Shown piece after piece: positions 24,837 through 33,826 of a stretch of 33,994 nucleotides of DNA; positions within the stretch are counted from its first letter, which is position 1; every line of letters starts with the position of its first letter. Made by a program: the position numbers and the translations under genes. Below the pieces are notes generated by a model. It saw only the letters and a list, made by a program, of their open reading frames with translations, did not search any database and was not told where the DNA came from. The stretch is from Methanolinea sp. Lineage in GTDB: Archaea > Halobacteriota > Methanomicrobia > Methanomicrobiales > Methanospirillaceae. The DNA is taken from the NCBI GenBank assembly GCA_030019395.1, contig JASEES010000003.1:33103-67096 (forward strand), given 5' to 3'.

Positions 24837-24848
24837 CTTTTATATTTT
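24837..24848 (+). promoter_or_regulatory. TATA box of the ADC-family gene
   Basis: The bases cttttatatttt lie about 33 bp before the ATG at 24875, supporting that start over longer in-frame ones at 24755 and 24827, which would precede the transcription start. Confidence 0.5.
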
Positions 24849-24874
24849 CACGGAAAAAGTTGCGGGATAAAAAA

Positions 24875-25669
24875 ATGTTTCGATTGGACAAGAACTCCAC
24901 CTACATGATGCCGGCCCACTTCGGGGGCGGTGCATTCGATCCCACCTACAAGGCCACGATGCAGGCAGTCCTGCTGAACATGGCCTTCGAGACAGACCGG
25001 GCCGCACTCGAACAGTATATCCCGGAGGAACTCGAACTCCTGTCCCCGGAAGTGCAGATATCGCTGAACCAGCTGACGGAGATCAACTGGCTTTCCGGCG
25101 GGCATTACAACCTGGTGGGCGTCTCTTCTCCCGTCAGGTTCAACGGGAAAAAGGACCACGTCGATGCCTCGTATCCGCTCGTCATGTGGGAGAACCAGAC
25201 CGCCCCCATCCTCACGGGCAGGGAACAGACCGGAGTCCCGAAGATTTTTGCCGATATCGAGAACCTGCATATCCTCAAGCCGTACTATGCCTCGTCCGTC
25301 AGTTACGAGGGAAACACCTTCCTGACCATGAATTTCGAAGCCGGAGGAGAGATCACAGGAAAGGACTTCGAACGCGTGAAATCACAGATGAAGGTCCTCG
25401 ATCTGATCGGCTGGCGGTTTATTCCCAAGGTCGGCGCTCCGGGGGCAGACCTCTCGCAGTTCATCTATTTCCCGCAATGGATGGAGGTCAGGGAAGCGTG
25501 GACCGGGACAGGGACCTTCCGCTGGACGGAACTCACACCGATGCAGAACCCGCGGCAGTACCACATCATCAGTGCGCTTGCCTCCCTCCCGGTGAAAAAG
25601 ATGACCCGGGCAATCCTCGCCGAGGGCGAGGTCGTCATCGACACACTCCATTCCCGGGTACTGGAATAA
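24875..25669 (+). CDS. Acetoacetate decarboxylase-family protein
   Basis: The 264-aa product matches the acetoacetate decarboxylase fold. LTGREQTGVPKIFAD (113-127) aligns with the segment that in the clostridial enzyme carries the Schiff-base Lys; K123 is the likely counterpart, but the neighbouring Lys that lowers its pKa is Ile here. A later VREAWTGTGTF and the ending LPVKKMTRAILAEGEVVIDTL also match the family. It may therefore be a decarboxylase, an aldolase-type or another Schiff-base enzyme. The start at 24875 follows from the TATA box; the upstream in-frame stretch is Lys-rich and not family-like. The F420-type oxidoreductase on the other strand may act on the same pathway. Confidence 0.8.
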   Translation: MFRLDKNSTYMMPAHFGGGAFDPTYKATMQAVLLNMAFETDRAALEQYIPEELELLSPEVQISLNQLTEINWLSGGHYNLVGVSSPVRFNGKKDHVDASYPLVMWENQTAPILTGREQTGVPKIFADIENLHILKPYYASSVSYEGNTFLTMNFEAGGEITGKDFERVKSQMKVLDLIGWRFIPKVGAPGADLSQFIYFPQWMEVREAWTGTGTFRWTELTPMQNPRQYHIISALASLPVKKMTRAILAEGEVVIDTLHSRVLE

Positions 25670-25933
25670 CCATCTCCTCCCTATCCCCCCAAAGGCGTTC
25701 CCGGGACGGTTTTTTGGGAAAAGCCGCCCGGACCGCCGGACAGGTCACGGGGCCGTCCCCCTTTTGGTCTGCAAAGGGGAAAGTGGGGAGGCGGAGACCG
25801 GAAAAATTTTCCCCCTTTTTCCGCCTGTCCGGAAATGGAGATTTCCTGCACGTATATGCCGATGGCTGCGATATTTTTCGCAGTTTACGCCAGATTGATG
25901 TCGTCGTCTCCCCATACTGCGTAAAGGGAGATC
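25670..25933. other. Gap with terminator-like stems and a possible folded leader
   Basis: A T6 run lies near 25706 and a stem cccc-ttt/aaa-gggg at 25758-25764 with 25773-25779, both fit to end the upstream gene. Nearer the next gene, ctgcga/tcgcag (25866-25871 with 25878-25883) and tttacgc/gcgtaaa (25884-25890 with 25919-25925) could fold the leader. A TATA-like gtatatgc is near 25852. Confidence 0.4.
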
Positions 25934-28048
25934 ATGATGCACCGTTTCCACCCCGCCATCCTCTGTTCCTGCCTTATCCTCGCAGGCGTGCTTGGTGCAG
26001 CATGCCTGAGCATCCCTGCGACAACGGCCCCGGTATCCCCGGAGATCAGGAAGTTCAACTCGACTGCCGAGATAGAACAGTATCTCAGGGATTCGATGGA
26101 AACATCCCGGGATACACTGTATCGCACGATGGTCCCCACCATTGCTGCAACGGCCCCCCTCCCGAAGGAGTCCACCGGGTCAGAGCAGGCATCTGCCATC
26201 CCGGTCCCGTATTCGACCACCGGTTTTTCCGGGGGCCGTGACTACTCGAAGACCAACGTCCAGGTTGCAGCAGTCGACGAGCCTGACATCGTCAAGAACG
26301 ACGACCGGTACATCTACACCATCTCGGGGCAGAACCTCGTGATCATCGATGCGTACCCGGCAGAACGGGCCTCGATCGTGTCCACGACAGAGATTTCCGA
26401 TACACCACGGAACATCTTTGTCAGGGGAGACCGCCTCGTCCTCTTTTCGACGGGAACGGACCGTTTGGATCGCACAACCGGGGAGGATGGGACTGAAGGA
26501 AAGGTCATGCCGATGCCACCCTATTGGCGCTTTCCCTCTTTCGTGACTCATGCCACCATCTACGATATCCGAGACCGGGCAAACCCGGTAGTCCTCAAAG
26601 ACTACTCTGTCGATGGCAATTACCTCGATGCCCGGATGATCGGGTCGCTCGTGTACCTGGTCACCCAGCAGCAGATCAACCCGTACCGCGATGCGCCGGT
26701 GATCGTCCCCGTCCTCCGCGAGGGGACAAGGACGGTCATCCAGCCGGACGTCTGGTACTTCGATAACCCCGAGCCCCAGTACATCTTCACCACGATCACG
26801 TCCCTCGATATCGCGACCGGGAAGGAGAGGGATGCCCAGACGTACCTGCTTGGAACCGGGAACACCCTCTACGTCTCAAAAGACGCACTATACGTGAGCT
26901 ACCCGCGCTACAGCCCCGTGATCTACCGGGCGCCCGGGGATCTCCCGCTCCGGTCCGGTGCTGCCGTTGATTCTTCCGGCAGCTCGTCCGTTATTCCGGC
27001 CGACTTCAACACGCTTCCTGCAGGAGAACGGGAGTCCATCCTCGAAAGTCTCCGGAAGGGCGAAGAGGACGCAGTCCTCCGGCAGGAAGCAGACCAGACC
27101 ACCACCGTCATCCATAAAATCGGCATCGAAAACGGTGCCATCACCTACAGGGCAAAGGGTGAAGTGCCCGGGGCCCTCCACAACCAGTTCTCGATGGACG
27201 AGTACGGCGACAACCTCCGGGTCGCGACAACATCGAGCGTCTCCAGCCGCCGCTTCGGCCAGTATACCTACAACAACGTCTTTGTCCTGGACAGGAACTT
27301 AAAGACGGTGGGCGAACTGACCCGCATCGCCGAACAGGAGACGATCTACGCGACCCGGTTCATCGGGGACAAGCTCTACATGGTCACGTTCAGGCGTATC
27401 GATCCGTTCTTCGTCATCGATCTCTCGGACCCGGAGAAGCCGAGGGTCCTTGGGAAACTCAAAATCCCGGGATACTCCGATTACCTGCACCCCTACGATG
27501 CGACGCATATCATCGGGATAGGCAGGGAAACGGAGACAAACGACTGGGGTGGTGTCTCCACGAGCGGGGTCAAGATTGCCCTCTTCGATGTCTCGGACGT
27601 CGAATCCCCCCGGCTCCTCGACAAGGTGCAGATCGGGGATGCAGGGTCCGACTCGGCCGCTCTCCAGGATCACCATGCCTTCCTCTTTGACAGGGCAAAG
27701 AACCTGCTCGTGATCCCCATCCGGGCCGTCACGGCTGAACCGGTTGGCAGGGATGGCTCTATCTCCCCGCGTCCGCAGGTATGGTACGGTGCATACGTGT
27801 TTGGCCTGAATCCGGAGACCGGTTTTACACTCCGCGGCACTGTCCGGCACGGCAGCAGTGATACCGGTTATTCTTACTACGGGAGCCCGGCATCCGAGGT
27901 GAAGCGGTCCCTGTACATCGACAACGTGCTCTACACCCTGTCTGCAAAACAGGTGAAGGCAAACCCGCTCGATGACCTTGCCACAACACTCGCAACGATT
28001 CCTCTCCCCCCGGCAGGGGATATCTATTACCCGGATGTCATGGAGTGA
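25934..28048 (+). CDS. Secreted beta-propeller domain protein
   Basis: The 704-aa product has an N-terminal signal sequence (hydrophobic to about residue 24, with C-x-x lipoprotein-like GAACLS), then a Thr/Pro-rich linker. From about 95 to the end it follows the archaeal secreted beta-propeller family: NVQVAAVDEPDIVKNDDRYIYTISGQNLVIIDAYP, DTPRNIFVRGDRLVLFS, YDIRDRANPVVLKDYSVDGNY, and later HNQFSMDEYGDNLRVATTSS, FIGDKLYMVTFRRIDPFFVIDLSDP and GWGGVST-type strands. Function is unknown; the fold suggests binding on the cell surface. ATG 25934 and ATG 25937 are both possible, since ggggag lies three and six bases upstream respectively. A T8 run at 28066-28073 follows the stop. Confidence 0.88.
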   Translation: MMHRFHPAILCSCLILAGVLGAACLSIPATTAPVSPEIRKFNSTAEIEQYLRDSMETSRDTLYRTMVPTIAATAPLPKESTGSEQASAIPVPYSTTGFSGGRDYSKTNVQVAAVDEPDIVKNDDRYIYTISGQNLVIIDAYPAERASIVSTTEISDTPRNIFVRGDRLVLFSTGTDRLDRTTGEDGTEGKVMPMPPYWRFPSFVTHATIYDIRDRANPVVLKDYSVDGNYLDARMIGSLVYLVTQQQINPYRDAPVIVPVLREGTRTVIQPDVWYFDNPEPQYIFTTITSLDIATGKERDAQTYLLGTGNTLYVSKDALYVSYPRYSPVIYRAPGDLPLRSGAAVDSSGSSSVIPADFNTLPAGERESILESLRKGEEDAVLRQEADQTTTVIHKIGIENGAITYRAKGEVPGALHNQFSMDEYGDNLRVATTSSVSSRRFGQYTYNNVFVLDRNLKTVGELTRIAEQETIYATRFIGDKLYMVTFRRIDPFFVIDLSDPEKPRVLGKLKIPGYSDYLHPYDATHIIGIGRETETNDWGGVSTSGVKIALFDVSDVESPRLLDKVQIGDAGSDSAALQDHHAFLFDRAKNLLVIPIRAVTAEPVGRDGSISPRPQVWYGAYVFGLNPETGFTLRGTVRHGSSDTGYSYYGSPASEVKRSLYIDNVLYTLSAKQVKANPLDDLATTLATIPLPPAGDIYYPDVME

Positions 28049-28413
28049 CGGGGAGGAAAGGAGAATTTTTTTTGGAGTGGGGTGCGATACTCATTTTTGT
28101 TGAAAAAAAAAGTTTTGAATCCGGCTTAATGGCCATTTTAAGAACATCCTGGAACTCTCATCAGAACAATTGGTGCGTGAATGCATTTGTTCCAGGGGGA
28201 ATGGTGCCTTTTCTCCCCCTGGATCACACAGGCCCCCATGGGGGAGCCATGCCGGACCAAAAGGCGTGATGCTCATCGTTACGTGGCAGGCATTGCAGAA
28301 CGAAAGCGGGGGCACTCCGGCGCGAGTCGGTCCGCGGATCCGGCAAGGGGATCCAGGGGATGGTCGTCATCGCGATCGACGATGAACAAGACCTCACGAT
28401 TTCCCAGGGAGGG
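28049..28413. other. 365-bp gap between convergent genes with strong inverted repeats
   Basis: No gene is supportable. tccaggggga (28191-28200) and tccccctgga (28214-28223) form a perfect 10-bp stem with a 13-base loop. A self-complementary cccccatggggg lies at 28233-28244. The first could end transcription of the exporter on the reverse strand, though T-runs are missing. Confidence 0.4.
28066..28073 (+). terminator. T8 terminator after the beta-propeller gene
   Basis: Eight T residues begin 18 bp after the stop, typical of archaeal transcription ends. Confidence 0.5.
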
Positions 28414-30627
28414 TTACGTTCTCTCCTGCCTCCCGACGAGCGCGAGGACAGCCGGCATGATAACGGATGCACTGAGCAGGGAGAAAATGACAAGGATGAC
28501 CGTGGACAGTCCGAACCCGGAGAGGATCGGGAACGATGACAGCATGAGGGCGGAGAACCCGGCGGCGGTCACGAGACCTGAGACGACAACGGCTGACCCT
28601 ATCTTCCTGACTGCCTCCTGGATAGCCCTGATCTTGTCGCCGGTCTTCCGCTGCTCCTCGAGGTAGCGCTCCATGACGAGAATGGTGTACTCGGACCCGA
28701 CGCCGATTGTCATCGAACCGAGCACAGCGGTGAGGATGCTGTAGTCCTGGCCGAGTGCTATCATACCCAGCGTGTTCCACCCGATAACGCAGATAATCGG
28801 GACGAGAGGGGTCAGCGCGACGGCCTTCCGGTAAATCAGGAGGAGCAGGACGGAGATCAGGATGAAACCCAGCATTGTCATGCGGTCCTTGTTCTTCACG
28901 ACCTGTTCTGTCAGGATCACGTAAAGGGAAAAATCACCTGTCGGGACGACTTCCGCCCCGGGAGGGGGCTCGAGCCACTTGATTTCCGCGGCCACGTTGT
29001 CCGAGAACGCCCGCTGCTCGTTGATTGTCATCGACCCGATGCTGATGATGACGATCGATGTCGTGGCATCAATCTGGTAGAGACTGCGTTCCTGTGCAGG
29101 TATGGCTGCGAGGACCCGGTCGAGCCCGGCCTGGCTGACAGGGAGAACCCCGGAATTGTACGACCTGACGAGCGAGGCGATGCTCTCGATACGGGTAATC
29201 TTTGGGTATTTATCGGCCAGTTCAGTCCCCAGCCGGTCTATCCACCATATCCCGTCCACGGAGGAGGGATCGATCCCCCGGACGTACAGCGGGAGCGGCG
29301 TGAGCGACCCGCTCACCGACTGGACCTTGTCGGCAACGAGCTGTGCCGGGAGGTCCGGGGGAACCATTGACTTCTGCGATGCATCGACAGGGATCCCGCT
29401 GTCGAGGGCAATGCCCGCCGCGGCTATGACGACCGCGACCAGTACCACCGGTCCGGCGATCTTCACAACCACGGAAACGACTGTCGAGAGCACCCTCTCG
29501 TACGCGGCATTGAGCCGGTACGTAAAACCCCTGCCGGGGGGTTTCGGCTCATAGGAGACCAGGTGGACGATTGCCCCGAATCCCAGAACCGAGGTCAGGT
29601 AACAGCAGGATATCCCTATGATCGACACCGTGGCAAAGGTCTGGATCATGGGGATGGGGGTGATGAACATCGCGGCAAATCCAAGCGATGTGGAGGCGAG
29701 TGCGATCAGGACAGAGGGACCGGTATGCTTCAGGGTCTCTGCGAGTGCAGGAGAGATCTCCTTTTGGCGGCGTTCATCGTCAAAGCGCATGTGGAACTGG
29801 ACGGCATAGTCTATGCCGAGGCCGAGCAGTATGGGGAACGCCGCGATGGCCCCGTCGTTTGCCGGGATGCCGAACGCCCCCATGATCCCGAACGTATAGA
29901 AGAGGCCGAAGATCAGGAGAACGATGGGGAGTATCCAGAACCGGATCTTCGAGTACAGGATGTACATGACGACGAGCATGAAGATGATGCACGCAATGAT
30001 GAGCACGCCGAAATCAGCCATCATGGCGCCCTCGAACTGGAGCGTGTAGGGAGTGTTCCCGGTGATCTCGATCGATACTCCCGGGGGAAGCGTCGCCTGC
30101 CCGACGGTATTCACGACGAAAGGCTCGATGTTCTGGGATGCGTCCGTGGACACTCCCTGCTCGATAAGGACATAGCCAAGCGCTGTCTGCCGGTCAGGCA
30201 CGAACTTTTTCTGGATATCCGGGGGCAGCCGGTCAATGATTGCCCACACTTCGGCGCTCGTGCCGGGGATCGTCCCTCCATGGTACTGTGCAACGATGTC
30301 CGCGACGGAGTGGACGGAATCGACGTGGCTGATGCGGCTCAGCTGCTTTTCAAGGACGAGGAGCTGGTTCAGCAGTACGGGGTCCCCGGGGTCAGGGGTC
30401 TTGATCAGGAGGATGTAGGTGTCCTGCCCGTAGCGGTTGTTATACAGGTCGTAAATGATCCCTGCGGGGGACTGCTTGTCCATGTACTCGTCGGAGAGTG
30501 CCTGGGTGGGGATATGCCCTGCGAAAAAGAGGGAGATTGCGGCAAGAACGAGCATCACGACGAAGATCTCCTTCGGGTGGCGGTTTACGAAGACCGCAAT
30601 CCCCCCAAACACGTCTTCCGTCTTCAT
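28414..30627 (-). CDS. RND-superfamily (MMPL/HAE3-type) exporter
   Basis: The 737-aa product has the two-fold RND layout: helix 1 at about 20-37, a large outer loop to about 205, five helices (about 206-375), then a repeat of helix, outer loop and five helices to the end. The helix-4 region has GLGIDYAVQFHMRFDDE with D273, and the second half has TIGVGSEYTILVMERYLEE with a matching acid, both candidate proton-relay residues. It lacks the long tail of bacterial AcrB-type pumps and is closest to the hydrophobe/HAE3 exporters common in archaea. Likely substrates are lipids or other hydrophobic molecules; none is proved. A TATA attataaatc at about 30669-30678 lies 45 bp before the ATG. It is divergent from two anchored envelope proteins. 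Confidence 0.9.
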   Translation of the reverse strand: MKTEDVFGGIAVFVNRHPKEIFVVMLVLAAISLFFAGHIPTQALSDEYMDKQSPAGIIYDLYNNRYGQDTYILLIKTPDPGDPVLLNQLLVLEKQLSRISHVDSVHSVADIVAQYHGGTIPGTSAEVWAIIDRLPPDIQKKFVPDRQTALGYVLIEQGVSTDASQNIEPFVVNTVGQATLPPGVSIEITGNTPYTLQFEGAMMADFGVLIIACIIFMLVVMYILYSKIRFWILPIVLLIFGLFYTFGIMGAFGIPANDGAIAAFPILLGLGIDYAVQFHMRFDDERRQKEISPALAETLKHTGPSVLIALASTSLGFAAMFITPIPMIQTFATVSIIGISCCYLTSVLGFGAIVHLVSYEPKPPGRGFTYRLNAAYERVLSTVVSVVVKIAGPVVLVAVVIAAAGIALDSGIPVDASQKSMVPPDLPAQLVADKVQSVSGSLTPLPLYVRGIDPSSVDGIWWIDRLGTELADKYPKITRIESIASLVRSYNSGVLPVSQAGLDRVLAAIPAQERSLYQIDATTSIVIISIGSMTINEQRAFSDNVAAEIKWLEPPPGAEVVPTGDFSLYVILTEQVVKNKDRMTMLGFILISVLLLLIYRKAVALTPLVPIICVIGWNTLGMIALGQDYSILTAVLGSMTIGVGSEYTILVMERYLEEQRKTGDKIRAIQEAVRKIGSAVVVSGLVTAAGFSALMLSSFPILSGFGLSTVILVIFSLLSASVIMPAVLALVGRQERT

Positions 30628-30668
30628 GCAGGGACCAACCTTTCCTTACCGTAGAAATGGAGAAATGA

Positions 30669-30678
30669 TTTATAATGA
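30669..30678 (-). promoter_or_regulatory. TATA box of the exporter gene
   Basis: The reverse strand reads attataaatc here, about 45 bp from the ATG at 30627. The predicted leader is about 20 bases. Confidence 0.45.
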
Positions 30679-30790
30679 GGATTGCGATTAATCTCCATCC
30701 GGGACCACATCCCCCAACGGGTTGCGCCATGCTTCGTTACCTTAATCTTTTTTTCAATCTTAACAAAACTGTGAAGGAGACAGATGTCCT

Positions 30791-32092
30791 ATGCGTTGTT
30801 TCTGCCTGCACCGCATTTTATTCATTTTCCTGGTTTTCCTGGCCGCCCTTGCGTTCTGTACCGGTCCGTGCTCGGCGGGGTATAAGTACTACTCGGGAGG
30901 GCCCGAACTGTCCGTTTCTCTTGCCGGAAACGATGAGATGATCCCCGGGACGACTGCAGACCTTCCGCTTGTCATCGAGAACAAGGGGATCCTCACGATG
31001 CAGTTTTATAATGCATATACCCTCGAACCCCAGTACCTCCCGACGACGGCGAAGTTCGCAAGGGTCAGACTCGTGCCCGGTGATGCCCCCGTCAGGGTAA
31101 AATCCGATTCCCAGAACGTGGGTGATATACCGTCCGGGGTCGTTATCCCTGTCCATTTCGTGGTGGAGGTTCCGGAGGATGCAAAGGCCGGCAACTACAC
31201 GATGCAGGCAGTCATCTCCTACAGTTACGTGCCCCAGGTGGAACAGTCAGGCACCGATACCCTCGAATACTCCTTCAGGAACGTCGAGGTCTCGCTGCCT
31301 GTCCCCATCGTGATCAGGAAGGTTGTGGTCCTGTCCGTGGAGGACGTATCTGTCAGCGACCTCCATGCCGGTGGCGAGGGTTACATAACGTTTGTGATCA
31401 GGAACACGGGGCAGGATACAGGGGACAGGACATCCATTTACCTCGTGCCTGAAGGTGCAAGCCCGATCGTGCCGTTCTCGAACGGGGTATACGTGGGGAC
31501 GCTTCCCCCGGGCGGCACCGTGCAGCCCCGTTTCAAGGTTTCCGTCTCGCGTGATGCTGACCCGGCGCAGCCTGCTCCCGTCATGCTCTACGCTGTCTAC
31601 AGGGATTTCGAGGGGAACATGGTCCGTTCGCCCATGGCAAGCGCGGGGGTGTCCTTTTCTGAAAAGGTCAGGTTCGAGGTTACCAGCCCGCCCCCGGTGA
31701 TCCACGCCGGTGAGACGAATACCATGAGCGTGACGTACAGGAACGCCGGCAACTCGACGGTATACAGTGCGCAGGCCCGGATCAGCGTTATCGATCCTTT
31801 CACGAGTGAGGACGACACGGCATACCTTGGTGACCTCAAGCCGGGCGAGTCCGCAACCGCAACGTTTGCCATCAAGACGGGGGCAGATGCCACCATCAAG
31901 ACGTACTCCCTCGACTCGGATGTCAGGTACCTCGATGCTTCCCAGACCTCCTTTACCTCGGACAATATACCCGTCGTGGTTGAGGTACGGGAGGGCGGGT
32001 CCGTCCTGCCCATCGCAATCGTCCTCATCATCGTGGTTGCCGGAGGGGGAGCGTACCTGTGGTACCGGAAGAAATCGGCTGCTGCGAAGTGA
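30791..32092 (+). CDS. Membrane-anchored envelope protein with repeated CARDB/S-layer-like beta domains (first paralogue)
   Basis: The 433-aa product has a signal peptide at 1-28, an outer region and a C-terminal helix at about 408-426 with a KKSAAAK tail inside. The outer part has three or more beta-sandwich repeats with the pattern I-x-N-x-G: LPLVIENKGILTMQ, ITFVIRNTGQDTGD and MSVTYRNAGNSTVYSAQ, followed by LPPGGT/LKPGESATATF turns. These are typical of COG1361/CARDB-type surface proteins of methanogens. There is no enzyme motif. A gaaggag lies about 11 bases before the ATG. It is followed 8 bp later by a related gene and is divergent from the RND exporter, suggesting a shared envelope function. 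Confidence 0.8.
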   Translation: MRCFCLHRILFIFLVFLAALAFCTGPCSAGYKYYSGGPELSVSLAGNDEMIPGTTADLPLVIENKGILTMQFYNAYTLEPQYLPTTAKFARVRLVPGDAPVRVKSDSQNVGDIPSGVVIPVHFVVEVPEDAKAGNYTMQAVISYSYVPQVEQSGTDTLEYSFRNVEVSLPVPIVIRKVVVLSVEDVSVSDLHAGGEGYITFVIRNTGQDTGDRTSIYLVPEGASPIVPFSNGVYVGTLPPGGTVQPRFKVSVSRDADPAQPAPVMLYAVYRDFEGNMVRSPMASAGVSFSEKVRFEVTSPPPVIHAGETNTMSVTYRNAGNSTVYSAQARISVIDPFTSEDDTAYLGDLKPGESATATFAIKTGADATIKTYSLDSDVRYLDASQTSFTSDNIPVVVEVREGGSVLPIAIVLIIVVAGGGAYLWYRKKSAAAK

Positions 32093-32100
32093 GAGAGTCC

Positions 32101-33447
32101 ATGGTCCATCGTTCTGCGGGGAAAGGATCATCCCGCTCCCCTGCCGCCATCTCCGTTCTCATGGGGCTCTTCCTCATCCTCGCCCTCTTGTGCCCCCCGT
32201 TGTCTGCACTGGGGTTCATCTACCTTGATACAGGTGCCCAGCCGGACCTCGTCGCCCATGCGGAAGGCGTTACCGAGTATTACCCCGGCGATGCATTCGC
32301 GATGACGGTTGTCCTGACCAACAAGGGCAGGGACACCGCCGTCCAGATTGCCCCGCGGCTTTCTCCCGGGGCATACGATCCGAGCACTGCCATCGGTGTT
32401 ACTGTCTGGCCGCAGGCGGGAGACGCTCCCGTGACTATCAAAAGCCTCCCGGTTATGGCCGGGGATATCGGGTCCTGGGGCAAGGCGCGTCTGACAGTCA
32501 GTGGCACCGTGTTCCAGAACGCGACTCCCGGTTTCCACACGATTCCCCTTGTCGTGAAGTACAGATATGTCTATGCCATCCCCATGGTCGGCGATCAATT
32601 CAGCACCATCGACCTGCTGTACCGCGATAAGGAGCAGGTGCTTCCTGTTACCTTTCGGGTCAGGGGGGATGTCAGGCCGGCGATCAGGAACGTCAGCTGC
32701 GAGAACATGGTGCCCGGCTCGCAGGGGTACCTGACCGCCCTGGTCGAAAACACCGGGTATGCGACAGGGAATTCCGTTATGCTCCGGGTCGTCCCGGCCG
32801 ACAACACGACGTTCCGGATGGTGGACGACAGCGTATTCATCGGGAAGTTTGCGCCCGGAGACGTGGTGCCCCTGCGGGTGCGGATAGCTGTCAGGGAGCA
32901 TACCGCTGCCGGGTCATACCCCGCCGTCCTGATTGGCGAATACAAAGACGATGCGGGTATGATCCGGGCTACCCGTGAAGTCCCCCTCGGGATCGAGGTC
33001 TTGCGGGGAGCGGTCTTCGAGGTGGTGAACCAGGACGTGGTGATTACTCCCGGCCGGGACAGGGCAATTACCGTCGGGTTCAGGAATGCCGGGGATACCC
33101 CTGCCTACGATGCCCGGGCCCGGATCATCGGGAGCCACGTCCTCGTTCCATCGGTCGACTCGGTGGATCTCGGGACTATCGGTCCCGGTGAGACCGTGAC
33201 AGCCCGGTTTGTCATCTCTGCTGATGCGGCAATCCCCGGGAAACGCTATGTCATTGATTCCGAGATCAAGTACCGCGACGAGCTGGGCGCCCTCATGCTC
33301 TCGGACCCGATGAGCTTTGGGATCGGGATCCGGGAACCGGAGGGTCTCGATGCGATCACCTCGAACCCGGTTGCCCTCATCGTTATTGCAGGAGCGATCG
33401 TGCTCATCGCGGATGCGGTATGGAGACTCCGGAGGAGGAAGAGATAG
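32101..33447 (+). CDS. Membrane-anchored envelope protein with CARDB/S-layer-like domains (second paralogue)
   Basis: The 448-aa product has the same plan as the upstream gene: an N-terminal hydrophobic segment at about 18-38, outer beta repeats with AMTVVLTNKGRDTAVQ, LTALVENTGYATGNS and ITVGFRNAGDTPAYDAR, the IGPGETVTARF turn, and a C-terminal helix ending in RLRRRKR. The two proteins appear to be diverged copies of one ancestor. ATG 32101 is preferred because it follows the previous stop by 8 bp and opens with a basic segment before the helix; in-frame starts further up overlap the first gene. It is likely cotranscribed with it. A nested stem and T6 run follow the stop. Confidence 0.8.
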   Translation: MVHRSAGKGSSRSPAAISVLMGLFLILALLCPPLSALGFIYLDTGAQPDLVAHAEGVTEYYPGDAFAMTVVLTNKGRDTAVQIAPRLSPGAYDPSTAIGVTVWPQAGDAPVTIKSLPVMAGDIGSWGKARLTVSGTVFQNATPGFHTIPLVVKYRYVYAIPMVGDQFSTIDLLYRDKEQVLPVTFRVRGDVRPAIRNVSCENMVPGSQGYLTALVENTGYATGNSVMLRVVPADNTTFRMVDDSVFIGKFAPGDVVPLRVRIAVREHTAAGSYPAVLIGEYKDDAGMIRATREVPLGIEVLRGAVFEVVNQDVVITPGRDRAITVGFRNAGDTPAYDARARIIGSHVLVPSVDSVDLGTIGPGETVTARFVISADAAIPGKRYVIDSEIKYRDELGALMLSDPMSFGIGIREPEGLDAITSNPVALIVIAGAIVLIADAVWRLRRRKR

Positions 33448-33484
33448 GGGTGGGGGTTCTTCCAGCCAGAACTCCGGCTTTTTT
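33429..33484 (+). terminator. Terminator after the second envelope-protein gene
   Basis: The arms ccggag (33429-33434) and ctccgg (33472-33477) enclose ggaaga (33437-33442) and tcttcc (33458-33463); the structure spans the stop codon and is followed by T6 at 33479-33484. Confidence 0.5.
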
Positions 33485-33826
33485 CTTTTCCCTCCGGACA
33501 CAGGGCATTTGATATCAATTCTCTCCTTTAAACTAAAAATCGGTCATCTCCAGCCGGGAATGCAGTCAGTTTCATTCCAGCACCCGCCTGACAGGTTTTC
33601 ACCACGGGGAGGCAGGAGGGAGCAGACCGGAGAACGGGGCGGTTGATTATTGTATGCCCCCTCCCTCGTAGTGAGATCCTGTTGTTTGGTCCGGAGAGGG
33701 AGGAGATTTACGGGATAATTGTTTTTTGAGATGAGTGAGTGACTGAATCCGGAGCAGCATCCGGATGGCCCCGTAAGACATTCTGGTATGCTTTTTTCCT
33801 GTTATCCTATTGCCATGTTTCATGCA
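33448..33826. other. Intergenic, no gene seen
   Basis: After the terminator at 33429-33484 I find no supportable ORF, RNA or repeat. The stretch is AT-richer than the genes, with T-runs near 33720. Confidence 0.4.

Noticed and set aside
29563-30654. 363-codon forward frame opposite the exporter
   Set aside because: It is antisense to an obvious membrane transporter and is full of His, Asp and Gly without any pattern.
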